Positions 11,248 through 22,081 of a stretch of DNA of 64,000 bases are shown piece by piece. The position numbers and the translations under genes were made by a program. The stretch's first letter is position 1; every line of letters begins with the position of its first letter. Below the pieces are notes generated by a model that saw nothing but the letters and a program-made list of their open reading frames with translations, was not told the DNA's origin and made no database searches. Where the stretch lies: NCBI GenBank assembly GCA_963853835.1, contig OY970830.1, positions 41,211,466 to 41,275,465 of the forward strand, read 5' to 3'. The DNA is from Calendula officinalis (taxonomy: Eukaryota; Streptophyta; Magnoliopsida; Asterales; Asteraceae).

Positions 11248-11499
11248 TCATCCACATTCGTCTATATTTGTTTTCCTATTATTATATGTCTTTATGTTTA
11301 GCTACTTTAAAAAAGTTAGTTTTTAAAATTAGTATTTCATTTACCTAGTATTGGCGGGATGTGCCATAGTTTTCAAACTATTATTTATTAGGAATGTGTC
11401 TAATAAAAGTGATATTTTAGTACAACTCTATTATTTCTAAAAATTGTATTTTTCTATACGTCTCTACTACTACTATAATTACGTCTATCTACAATACGC

Positions 11500-11674
<175 letters not shown>

Positions 11675-11791
11675 GTCTATTATATCTATATTCCTTGATT
11701 CTTTTAATTATGTCTTTTCTTTAATAATCTCTCTACTTTCTTTTCTCAAATCTTTGTATTGAATCTTATTTCTTGTATCAACAATTCATAA

Positions 11792-13150
11792 ATGGCTCGA
11801 GGAGGAAATCAAGAAACTGTCGAACAACTGGTGGAACGCCGAATCACTGAAGCGATTGCTCAACTGAATGCAGCAAGAGGAAATGACGGTGGTGCTGCTA
11901 ACAATGGAAACAACAATGGTATAATATTCGGTTCCGCAAGAAAATTCGTGTAACTTCATTTTGTTCTAACCATTTATTCCTTTCATTTTCTTTTGTTGTC
12001 TAAATTTCAGATCGCAATGCTAATCGTCAAGGTCAATCGTTCAAGACCTTTACTTCCTGTCATCCTCCATCCTATTCTGGATCTGAATGAGCCATTGCTA
12101 TCATCCACTGGACTGAGAAGGTGGAATCTATATTCAGTATTATCCAATGTGCCCCTGAGAATATGGTGAAGTTTGCTGCTAGTACTTTGTCCAAGGAAGC
12201 GTTATCCTAGTGGAACTCCCAAGCAAGTCGTACGTCGTGCTACTGCTGATGCTATGACTTGGACTGCGTTCAAAGGTCAGTTAACTCAGAAGTTTTGCCC
12301 AAGGAGAGAGCTACAGAAAGTCGAAGTGGGACTATGAAATCTATCCATGGTTGGATCCGACATTGTTACCTACACGACTAAATTTCAAGAACTCGCTCCT
12401 CTTGTCCCTCATATGGTTACCCCTAAGTTTAAGCGAATTGAGAGGCATCTTCAAAGTCTACACGATGTCATTCGTACTCATGTCATTGCTTCTGAACCAA
12501 CGACTTTTAAAGATGTTGTGAATCGAGTGACAAGGTTAACTGATGATGCTCTGAGAAGCGGATCGTTCAAAGACAAGCTGATTATGCCTAGCAAATCCTC
12601 TGAAACCTCGAACAATGAAAATGGGAAGCGTTCCTACGACAACAAACAACAAGGCTACAAAGGAAACAAGTATCAGAAGATAAAGAGCTATGCTGCCTCT
12701 AATCAAAGTAACAACAACCAGTCTAAGCCTGATGCAAAGCCTTATGCTGGAAGCAAGCCCAAGTGTAACAAATGTAATTGGCATCATGATGGTCAGTGTG
12801 AGAAGTGTTACAAGTGTGACCGTTGGGGTCAAAATTTCAGAAAATGTTCGTCTAGCAATTCTCCCAAGAATCCTTTGTGTTACGAGTGTGGTGATCCCAA
12901 CCATTATCGTAATCGTTTCCCTAAGCTTCAGAACAACAACAATCAGAACGGCAACAACAACAACGGCAATCGTAACAAAAATCGCAACAACAACCGCAAT
13001 TCCAAAAACAACAATGATCGTCAGAATGGTCGTGGTCATGCTTTCGTCATGAATGCTCAGGAAGCTCGCGAAATCCTGATACCGTTACCGGTACGTTTAT
13101 CGTCAACAATCATTTTGCTTCTATTTTATTTGATTCCGGAGCCGACTTGA
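11792..13150 (+). pseudogene. Element B gag, with a probable intron and decayed zinc knuckles
   Basis: Gag starts at the ATG at 11792 (MARGGNQETVEQLVERRI). A GT...AG interval at 11919-12010 interrupts it and the frame continues as DRNANRQGQSFKTF. Stops follow near 12088 and 12208. An open frame from 12347 holds the rest of capsid (DIVTYTTKFQELAPLV, FKDVVNRVTRL) and an Asn/Lys-rich nucleocapsid. The knuckles read CYKCDRWGQNFRKC and CYECGDPNHYRNRF, each lacking one metal ligand (His to Gln, last Cys to Phe). Not functional. Confidence 0.83.
11919..12010 (+). other. Probable 92 bp intron in element B gag
   Basis: The donor GTATAAT follows an Asn/Gly-rich exon end; the acceptor TCTAAATTTCAG follows a T-rich run. 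Removing it joins two gag-like stretches in phase. Confidence 0.6.
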
Positions 13151-13620
13151 GTTTCGTATCGACCGACTTTAAAAGTTTTCTAAATATAAACCCCGAACGT
13201 TTGAATGTCAATTATGAGATCGAATTTGCAAACGGCAAAGTTTTTAGGTCTAGTGAAGTTTTTAAAGGTTGTAAGCCTGACCTAGATGATCATATTTTTG
13301 ATATAGACCTTGTGCCTGTAGAGCTAGGTAGTTTTGACATCGTCATAGGGATGGATTGGTTGTCTAAAAACCATGCTGAAATAATATGCTACAACAAACA
13401 AATTCGAATCCCTCTAACCAAAACAAAAACATTAATAATTCAAGGTGAATAAAGAAACAAAAACATAAAAATCATAAACTCTATTAAAGCTCCAAAATAT
13501 CTTAGTAACGGATGCCAAGCCTTTCTTGCTCATGTCGTTGACAAAAAGTCCAAAGATCGTAAGATTAAGGACATTGCTATCGTTTGTGACTATCCTGGTG
13601 TTTTTCCTGGCGAATTGCCT
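13096..13620 (+). pseudogene. Element B aspartic protease
   Basis: Retropepsin domain with the active-site motif SILFDSGADLSFVS (Asp codon at 13132-13134) and the distal motif FDIVIGMDWLSKN near 13333-13370. It is in a different frame from the upstream gag, so a shift lies near 13080. The frame is closed by TAA at 13450-13452. The linker to the reverse transcriptase (FLAHVVDKK, DYPGVFPGELPG) follows in shifted or interrupted frames. Confidence 0.83.
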
Positions 13621-14440
13621 GGACTGCCACCTCACAGAAAAGATGAATTCCGCATTGATTTGATTCTAGGAGCCGCACCTATTGCGCATTCTCCTTATCG
13701 TCTTGCACCATCTGAAATGCAAGAACTTTCTTCGCAATTACAAGAACTTCTTGATCTTGGTTTCATTCGACCAAGTTTCTCAACCTGGGGAGCTCCGGTC
13801 CTCTTCGTTAAAAAGAAAGATGGTTCAATGAGAATGTGCGTTGACTATCGCGAATTGAACAAATTTACTATTAAAAATCGATATCCTCTTCCCCATATTG
13901 ATGATCTATTCGATCAGCTCCAAGGATGAAATTTCTCTTCCAAGATTGATCTTCGTTCAGGATATCATCAATTAAAAGTTCATGATGAAGATGTGCCCAA
14001 AACTGCTTTCAGAACCCGCTATGGTCATTACGAATTCTTGGTAATGCCATTTGGTTTGACCAATGCACCTGCTGTGTTTATGGATCTCATGAAAAGGGTG
14101 TGCAAGCAATATCTCGACAAATTCGTTATCGTCTACATAGATGATATTCTTATCTATTCGCGAACGAAAGAAGAACATGAAGAACACTTAAGAATTATTC
14201 TGGTTACGTGAAGTGAAATTTCTAGGCCACGTCATCAACGAGGAATGAATCCACGTTGATCCTGCAAAGATCGAGGCTATCAAGAATTGAGAAGCTCCGA
14301 AGACCCCGACAGAAATCAGATAATTTCTTGTTCTAGCTGGCTATTATAGAAGATTCATCGAAAACTTCTCGAAGATAGCTAAAGAGTTAACGAAGTTGAC
14401 GCAAAAAGATGAGAAATTCGTCTGGGGCGAAAAATAAGAA
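13615..14440 (+). pseudogene. Element B reverse transcriptase
   Basis: Motifs in order: LRMCVDYRELNK-like (MRMCVDYRELNKF), KIDLRSGYHQ, TRYGHYEFLVMPFGLTNAPA and the catalytic FVIVYIDDILIYS (Tyr codon at 14134). A TGA interrupts at 13927-13929. After 14190 a deletion shifts the thumb region, which reappears as FLGHVINEE-like and AGYYRRFIENFSKI. The sequence is better preserved at the catalytic box than element A, but the protein is broken in several places. Confidence 0.87.
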
Positions 14441-14880
14441 TCGGATTTCCAAACCCACAAATCTAAATTATGTTCCGCGCCAATTCTATCTCTTCCCGAA
14501 GGAACCGACAATTTCGTAGTTTACTGTGATGCTTCGCACCAAGGGCTAGGCTGTGTGTTGATGAAAAATGACAAAGTAATCGCCTACGCCTCTCGACAAT
14601 TGAAGATTCACGAGAAGAACTACACAACGCATGATCTCAAGTTGGGTGCCGTGGTGTTCGCATTGAAGATTTGGAGACATTGCCTCTTAGTACCAAGTGC
14701 ACGATATTCACCGACCACAAAAGTCTGCAACACATATTCAATCAGAAAGAACTCAACATGAGACAACGCAGATGGGTAGAGTTGATGAATGACTACGACT
14801 GTGAGATCAAGTATCATCCTGGTAAAGCTAACGTTATAGTTGATGCCTTAAGTCGGAAAGAGCAACCCAAACCTCGTCGT
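14441..14880 (+). pseudogene. Element B RNase H
   Basis: Ribonuclease H that would remove template RNA. FVVYCDASHQGLGCVLM, VIAYASRQLKIHEKNYTTHDL and the out-of-frame continuation FTDHKSLQHIFNQKELNMRQRRW give the typical plant gypsy pattern. A frameshift near 14690 splits it. The domain ends with DYDCEIKYHPGKANVIVDALSRKE, the boundary to integrase. Confidence 0.87.
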
Positions 14881-15995
14881 GTTCGAGCCCTTCCAATCTC
14901 CGTTCATTCCAATTTATCTTCCCAAGTTCATGAATTCCAAACTGAAGCTCTGAAGATAGAGAACATAAAGAGTGAAGCCTTGCGTGGTATGGAGAAGCAA
15001 CTAGAAGCAAAGGTGGATGGAACCCTGTATTTTATGGATCGTTTATGGGTTCCTAAGCATGGAAGTGTTCGCGATATCATCTTGGAGGAAGCACGTAAGT
15101 CCAACTATTCCATTCATCCTGGTGCTGACAAGATATACAGACATGTCAAAGAGTTATATTGGTGGCCTAACATGAAGAAAGAGATCGCGGTATTCGTCAG
15201 CAAATGTTTAACGTGTGCGAAGGTGAAAGTAGAGAACCAGAAACTGTCTGATCTTCTACAACAACCAGAGATCCCTAAATGGAAATGGGAGCAAATTCCA
15301 TGGATTTCATAACAAAGTTGCCTCGAACGTCTGGTGGTCATGATACAATTTGGGTAATTGTTGATCGATTGACCAAATCAGCTCATTTCATTCCAATTAA
15401 AGAAACTGGACAAATGGAGAAGTTAACAACAATCTATCTGAAAGAAGTTGTATTCGGCATGGTGTGCCTATATCGATCATATCTGATCGGGATAGTCGTT
15501 TCACATCTCGTTTCTGGCAATCATTGCAAAAGTCTCTCGGTACTCGCCTTGATATGAGTACTGCTTATCATCCTCAAACTGACGGCCAAAGTGAAAGAAC
15601 AATCCAAACGCTAGAACACATGCTGAGAGCCTGTGTTATTGATTTTGGTGGAAGTTGGGATTTTCATCTCTCTTTAGCTCAGTTCTCATACAAGAACATT
15701 TATCATATAACTATTAAAGCAACATCATTCGAAGCCCTGTATGGAAGAAAGTGTCGTTCGCCACTTTATTGGTTCGAAGTTGGTGATCGTCAAATCAATG
15801 GTCCTAAGATTTTACAAAAAACAACTGACAAGATCTTCAAGATCAGAGATCGTATCAAGGCTGCAAGAGATCGACAAAAGAGTTATGCTGATAATCGTCG
15901 AAAGCCTTTAGAGTTCGTTGTTGGTGACCATGTGTTGCTAAAGGTAGACCTTGGAAAGGTGTTGTACGCTTTGGCAAGAGAGGAAAGCTAAGTCC
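14881..15995 (+). pseudogene. Element B integrase
   Basis: The zinc-binding part shows the His/Cys pattern (IHPGADKIYRHV ... CLTCAK). The catalytic core has the DDE triad in MDFITKLPR, ISDRDSRFTSRFW and TDGQSERTIQTLE. Frame changes near 15300 and 15460 break the frame between the triad members. Downstream FEALYGRKCRSPLYW and YADNRRKPLEFVVGDHVLLKV are the usual end of the core. Element DNA insertion into chromatin would be its role. Confidence 0.88.
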
Positions 15996-16325
15996 TCGAT
16001 ATGTTGGACCATTTGAAATTATTGAAAGAATCGGTGCTGTTGCTTATCGTCTTCGTCTTCCAAAAGAGCTCAGTAATATCCATCGTTTCATGTGTGTAAT
16101 CCTAAGAAATTCATTCACGATCCATTACTGATTGTTCTTGCTGAGGAAATTATCATCGACGACAAGCTCCACTTTACTGAAGAACCTATTGAAATCTCCG
16201 ACTGGAAAGAGCAAAAGTTAAGAAGAAGCAAGATCAAAATCGTCAAAGTCAGATGGAACTCCAAAAGAGGTCCTGAATTCACGTGGGAACGTGAAGATCA
16301 AATGTGAAAGAAATATCCTCATTTA
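15996..16325 (+). pseudogene. Element B integrase C-terminus with chromodomain-like segment
   Basis: Fragments matching GPFEIIERIGAVAYRLRLP and SNIHRF precede an open frame (16092-16307) ending with IKIVKVRWNSKRGPEFTWE. This VxVxW...FTWE pattern is the chromodomain-like tail that defines chromoviruses and that can steer integration to marked chromatin. At least one frame change lies before 16092. Confidence 0.75.
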
Positions 16326-16386
16326 TTTCTCGTTGTGTATCCTGTTCGTTCTTCGTCTTAAATTTCGAGACGAAATTTTTTCAACC

Positions 16387-16395
16387 AGGGGAGAA
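16387..16395 (+). promoter_or_regulatory. Element B polypurine tract
   Basis: AGGGGAGAA directly before the 3' LTR start at 16396; the primer for plus-strand DNA. Confidence 0.8.
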
Positions 16396-16568
16396 TGTGA
16401 CAACTCGATATTTCTGGTATGTAATCTCATTTCATTTCTAAACTTTCTTTATTTAGAAAGTTCATTTCTAAACATTTCTATTTCTGGCATCCAAACACAC
16501 AACAAAAAATTTCATTTTCACCATAAATCAGTGTTTGACTATTTTAGTCGACACAACATTTCATTTTA
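16396..16568 (+). repeat. Element B 3' LTR, piece 1
   Basis: Starts TGTGACAACTCGATATT and follows the 5' LTR from its first base until the MULE insertion after 16568. Confidence 0.9.
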
Positions 16569-19500
16569 GAGTTTTTTTACTTAAATGGTGTTTTAAAAAT
16601 TAATATTTACAAATAAGTGTGATTTGAGAAATATTTACCAAATGAGTGTTTTTCTTACAAATTTGTAGTATTTTTTTTCCTTCTTTGATTTCCATTCTAA
16701 ATTCCCTTATCGTTTCATAAAAATATACTAGAAAATATTATCTTTTTAGTTCTTATTTTTTATTGACATGTTTATGACGGGAACTAATAGAGCAAGCAAA
16801 ACACACAGTACTCTAATTCTCTAGAAGATTGAGAAAAAGAACATAAATTAAAGAGTAATTTTGAAATTGATTTATTTAATAATCCGGAAGGGATTGCTGG
16901 GAAAATAAATCCACATGAGATATAAGAAAAACTATATGATCGTTTCCATGAATTCGAAAGCAAATAAATCCAAGTATGAGAATATAAAATTGGTAATATT
17001 TTCTGTAAACTTAATTTACCATGAATTCATTATGACGAGAACACAATAAATGCAAAATTGGGATATTGGGAATTTTATATGTAGTAAAACCCAATTCAAA
17101 GTGGGTTCCCTTTTCAGTTTTGTCACATGATCTGTAAATTGATGATCTATAATAAAACTCAATTCAATGTTAATCACAAGATGTTCAAATGGGTTCCTTT
17201 TTTTTTTCTTTCAAAAAAACTGGATAGATCAGGAAATGAGCTTCGGCATTGCCATCACCCATACCCAATCAACCATCTAATATATATATATAATAAATCA
17301 TCCAAACAATACATCCACAATAAGCAGAAATCCACCAAATACAAACAACTAAAAGTCAGCCTATATCTCAACATACAAAACACAAAAAACTAACATACAA
17401 TCAACTAGGAAAATTAATTCCCCATTTAGCAGCAACATCCAGCGTATTCTTTGGCTCCTTCACCTGCATTCCCATAAGCTGCATCCTAATACAATCTTTA
17501 ACATTTTGAAGCAGAACATCATACGGCTTACTTTTAAGCTTGAACAAACAATCATTTCGCTCCTTCCATATGAAATACACTGCAGCTGCAACCACAATCC
17601 TTATAAGGATACTTTTAATGTTGTTGTTGCAAGGCATAGCTGCAAGTTGGTTAACAAGATTCCCCCAAACTTTAGACAACTAATTAGCATCACAAAGATT
17701 AATCAAATTCATCCAAATTCTATTCGGGTAGCTGCAATCAAAAAATATAAGTGCTCATGTGAATCATTAACTTGATTACAAAAAGGGCATAATTGCACTT
17801 TGTTAACAGACCAAACCAACATTCTGCCTTGGGTGAGTAATCTCCCTCTAACGGTTAACCACATGATAAACGCATGCCTAGGGTTAGCTTGGGAGAACCA
17901 AACCACTTTATTCCAATTAACATAAGTAGTGGTAGGACTTATAGTCTCTCAAACCCATCTAACCAAAAAGTCCACCAAATTACCATTGTTTAACTTCCAC
18001 TTTACACTATCTTTACGATTCACATTTAAAACAAGAATATTAAAATTCTGCAAAGGTGGATATAGCTGCAACCAATTAATCACTTGGCCAGTCCCACACA
18101 CCATTTACTACCATATCATCGATCATGGCATTCGCTCTCAATCTAGCTTCATATATACTCCTTCTGTTGATAACTTTATATAAAGGACCACTAGTATCCC
18201 AGTTATCATACCACATTGAGGTTGTTTTTCCATCTCCAATCTGGCAAACAATGAACTCTGCTATTTTATCTCTAATTTCCAACAGAGTTTTCCACATCCA
18301 ACTATCCTTAGGGCTTGGGGAAATATCCCAGAAATTTCTATCTTGTATTTTGACCTTGTTTACCCACTCAATCCATAGAGTATCTTTTTTAGCAGCAATA
18401 TTCCAGACATGTTTGCTTAATAAATCAATATTCCATAACCTAGATTTTCTAGACCCAAACCCCCATTATCTTTAGGAGTGCAAACCACTTTCCAAGCCAC
18501 TTTAGCACTTCCCTTTTTAGCCTCACCCTGATTCCACAAAAAGTGCTTCAAAATTTTATCAATCTCACGCATAACATCTTTAGGTATAAGAAAGACAGAG
18601 GCCCATTACACATGCATTGCAGAAAGAACAACTGCAATTAATTGCAGCCTTCCTGCATACGAAAGAAACTTGTTCTTCCAGTTATTAACTCTATCTTTAA
18701 TTTTGTTTACCAATTGTTTACAATCCTTGATACCTAACTTCTTATCGATCAAAGGCACTCCAAGGTATTTGACTGGTAATTTACCAACTATAAAAGGCAT
18801 TTCCTCCAAAAATTTATTTCTGGTCTCATCACTAATATTGCTACAGAATACTGTGCTTTTCCCAATATTAGGAATCAAACCTGAACAACTACTAAACTCC
18901 AGAATAGTGTTTTTAATCACCCTCACTGAATTGATATCCCCATTACTAAAAATTAGGAGATCATCAGCAAAACAAAGATGAGTTAATTCAATCTCTTTAC
19001 ACCCTTTATGGTATTTGAAATTAGAGCTTTCTTTGATTCTTCTTTTCATCATTAAAGTGAAAATTTCCATCACAAGGGTAAACAAGTATGGAGAAATAGG
19101 GTCTCCTTGTCTGAGACCCCTGCCACTTCTTAAAAAACCCTTCCTTTCTCCATTTACACATATAGTGAAAGAAGCAGTAGTAACACATTCCATTATCCAG
19201 TTAATCATGTTACTATGAAAACCAAATTGCCCTAAAATGCATCTTAAGAATTCCCAATTGACAGTGTCATAAGCCTTGGAAATGTCAATTTTGAAAGCAC
19301 ATGTTTTAGGCCCTTTCTTCCTATTATACCCTTTAAGAAGTTCCTGAGTAACCAGTAGATTATCATGTATCAATCAACCTGGTATAAAAGCACTTTGATT
19401 AGCATTAACCAATTTTTGTAAGCCTTTCTTGATTCTATTGGTTAAAATTTTACTAATGCATTTGTAAATAACATTACAACATGCAATAGGTATGAAATCA

Positions 19501-20953
19501 GACACTCTTTTGGGAACGGGGATCTTGGGAACTAGGGAAATAACAGTAGCATTCATCTCTTTAAGCAACTTGCCATTCCTGAAGAATTCCCTAATAGCAC
19601 TGCACACATCCTTTCCTACAATACTCCAAGCTTTTATGAAAAAAGCAGAAGTATACCCATCAGGGCCAGGTGCTTTATTCTGGTCTATATTAAACATGGC
19701 ATCTTTAATCTCAGCATCAGAAACCTCCTCAATCATATCCCGAGCTTCATCACTGCTCAACACCTTATCAAACAAGGTCTCAATATTATTAATAGGGCAG
19801 CTATTACCTGCTGGGCTCAGAAAGTTTTTAAAATGCATAATAAATTGGTCTACTATATCTTCTCCTTCATATTCAACATCATTAACATCACAAATTTTCA
19901 TTATCATGTTCATCTGCTTTCTACTCTTAGTGGTTTGGTGGAAAAACTTAGTGTTTTTATCCCCTTCTTTAATCCATTTAACTTTAGCATTCTGAAAGAA
20001 AAGAAGCTCTTCATCATATACAGCCTCTGTATAATCTTCCAATACTTTCTTAGCCTGCTCTTTTAATAAGTCATTATGAGGTTGAGCTACCATATCACTT
20101 TGAGCCTTTTTCAGTTTTTTTCTTAAATTGTTAACCTATTCAAAGATATTTCCCTTCCTCCAACTCATTTGCTTCATATGGGTTTTCATACCTTTCAGCC
20201 TTTTAGCCAAAATATACATCTTTCTGCCATAAACATTTGATTCCCAATTGTCTTTGACTATCTGAAGAAAATCATCTTTCCTTGTGATATAATTCGAGAA
20301 TCTAAAAGCCTTACTCTTCTTTTTCAAACTTCCTGGAATAACCATAACTGTGGGGCTATGATTAGAAGTTACAAAAGGTAAAAACTGCACAAAAGCCTGC
20401 TCATAGTCACCAATAAATCTATCATTAGCCATACACCTGCTCATAGTCACCAACTACTTCATGATACTGGTCTTAGGACTTTTTGGGAATTTAATCCAAG
20501 TAAAATGAAGCCCAGAACTACACATATCATCCACTTCAATATTATTGATGCAATCAATAAAATCTTGCATATCATTAGTTATCATAGAACCCCCCATAGA
20601 GTGTTCACTGCACCTTCTAGTTACATTGAAATCCCCCATAAGATTCCAAGGATGTCCACTAGTGATGGTCTTAGCAAGATGGAGATCTTTCCATAACTCT
20701 CTTCTTTCTTTACCACAGTTTGCAGCATATATAAAATGGGTTCCCTTTTGTCTTACGTAATTATGGAAAATTGAGTTTTTGATACTATTATATTTATAAT
20801 GCACAGGATGGTAAAAAGGACCTTTAATCAAGATTGTTTCATCACAGCCTTTACAATCTTTTATAAAAAAACACCTATTATGTAAATATTTTTCAAATCA
20901 CACCTATTTACTAAATATTTGTATTCAAAACACTATTTTCGTAAAAAAAACTC
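16569..20953. mobile_element. MULE-type DNA transposon carrying a LINE fragment
   Basis: Long terminal inverted repeats of about 80 bp start GAGTTTTTTTAC and end GTAAAAAAAACTC (about 16569-16650 against 20870-20953). They are flanked by a 10 bp duplication TTTCATTTTA at 16559-16568 and 20954-20963, and the intact 5' LTR of element B shows the empty site. Long TIRs with a 9-10 bp duplication fit Mutator-like elements. No MULE transposase is visible. The cargo is non-LTR retrotransposon sequence (17196-20867) plus about 540 bp of unrecognised AT-rich sequence at 16655-17195. Confidence 0.83.
17196..20867 (-). pseudogene. LINE (non-LTR retrotransposon) fragment, 5' truncated
   Basis: Minus strand, read from 20867 down. 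The endonuclease C-terminal half shows GDFNVTR and HFTWIKFPKSP. The reverse transcriptase shows NKAPGPDGYTSAFFIKAW, RGLRQGDPISPYLF and the catalytic FADDLLIFSNGD near 18945-18975. The C-terminal part has the zinc-binding reverse-transcriptase-associated domain (MLVWSVNKVQLCPFCNQVNDSHEHL) near 17760-17830. An A-rich 3' end (T run at 17198-17213) closes it. In-frame stops near 19375 (TGA), 20458 and 20140 and further shifts make it dead. The 5' end abuts the MULE TIR and no LINE target duplication is seen. Confidence 0.88.
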
Positions 20954-20963
20954 TTTCATTTTA

Positions 20964-21443
20964 ATTGTGGTGACACTCTTGAGCTAAAACATTCTAAAAA
21001 TATTAATGCACATTAAAACAAATTTAACTAATTTAAACGTGACTCGATTGAACAAAAACCAAAATCGACACCTTGACTCACTACCCGACCACTAAGTGGC
21101 CGAGTACCCTTGCTCGTGACCACCATTTCGGTCGAACCACCTTGTGTGGTGAGGTCTATCCCTTTAAACCTTGATCTTATCTCTTGATTGTTATCTTTTC
21201 GAATTTAAATGAGTCCCAATTTGACTCAATCTCTAGTTCCCTCACCCTATAAATACAACACAATTGTCAAACCCTAAACCCTTTACACCCTTGAAAGCCG
21301 TCGGCCACCACCATCTCCATCTCGAGTTCGACACCAAGCAATCCGCAACCCTCATACGTTCGTTTTGATCTCGTTTGTTCGTCGATAGCAAGATAATACC
21401 CGACCCCCTTTTGTTCTTCCTTGTTTAGGTGTATGATTTGAAC
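20964..21443 (+). repeat. Element B 3' LTR, piece 2
   Basis: Resumes the LTR after the MULE duplication (ATTGTGGTGACACTC) and includes the TATAAATA box at 21248-21255. Interrupted by copia-1 after TGAAC at 21439-21443. Confidence 0.9.
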
Positions 21444-21953
21444 TGTTTGGTCACAACGCCCTGGTTTAGATGGTTAATTGATTGGATAATTATAACTCAA
21501 GACAAATATTGTATAAGAACAAGATATGAGTCAAATGTATAATTCCACTAAGTGTGGCTTGTTGCGGAATAACAAGACCACTGATCAATTACAATAGATA
21601 TAAAAGTGTAAAGTGAATTTGTGAATACTCCTTTGCCAAATGATCTCTATTTATAATGTTATAGAGATCTTACAAATTAGGCAAGGAGTAATGCAACGAC
21701 TAGAATAAGGAAAGTGGCCGAGATCAAAGGGATTTGATCTGGCAAGGTAAACATGGAAATGTTTACTCAGTCCTTCTACTCAGTCCTTGTACTCAGTATC
21801 AATATCTGATACTGAGCTCTGATACTGAGTTCCAATACTGATCACTCAGTATCAGACCTAAACTTAGCTATTTTATTCTACATATTAATCAAAGCTAGTC
21901 TAGGTTGTTTTGTTATCTTAAGATTCAAAGGGGTAAGGCTTTTTGCTTTAACA
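21444..21953 (-). repeat. Copia-1 3' LTR
   Basis: 510 bp and collinear with 32675-33184. A GGGGGAGAT polypurine tract (minus strand) abuts it at 21954-21963. It holds several CTCAGTAT/ATACTGAG motifs at 21775-21860. Confidence 0.93.
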
Positions 21954-22081
21954 ATCTCCCCCTATCTAATGATAACAAAACAATTACAAAGAGATAAAAA
22001 GAAATAAAAAATACAACAGCATAGGTAGCAAAATCTTCTTCTTCATCTGCTGTTGATGGCTTCATTCTCATAGAAGACTTC

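Noticed and set aside
12536..13039. 167-residue minus-strand open frame rich in Val/Ile/Thr
   Set aside because: Antisense shadow of the Asn/Lys-rich element B nucleocapsid; no motif.
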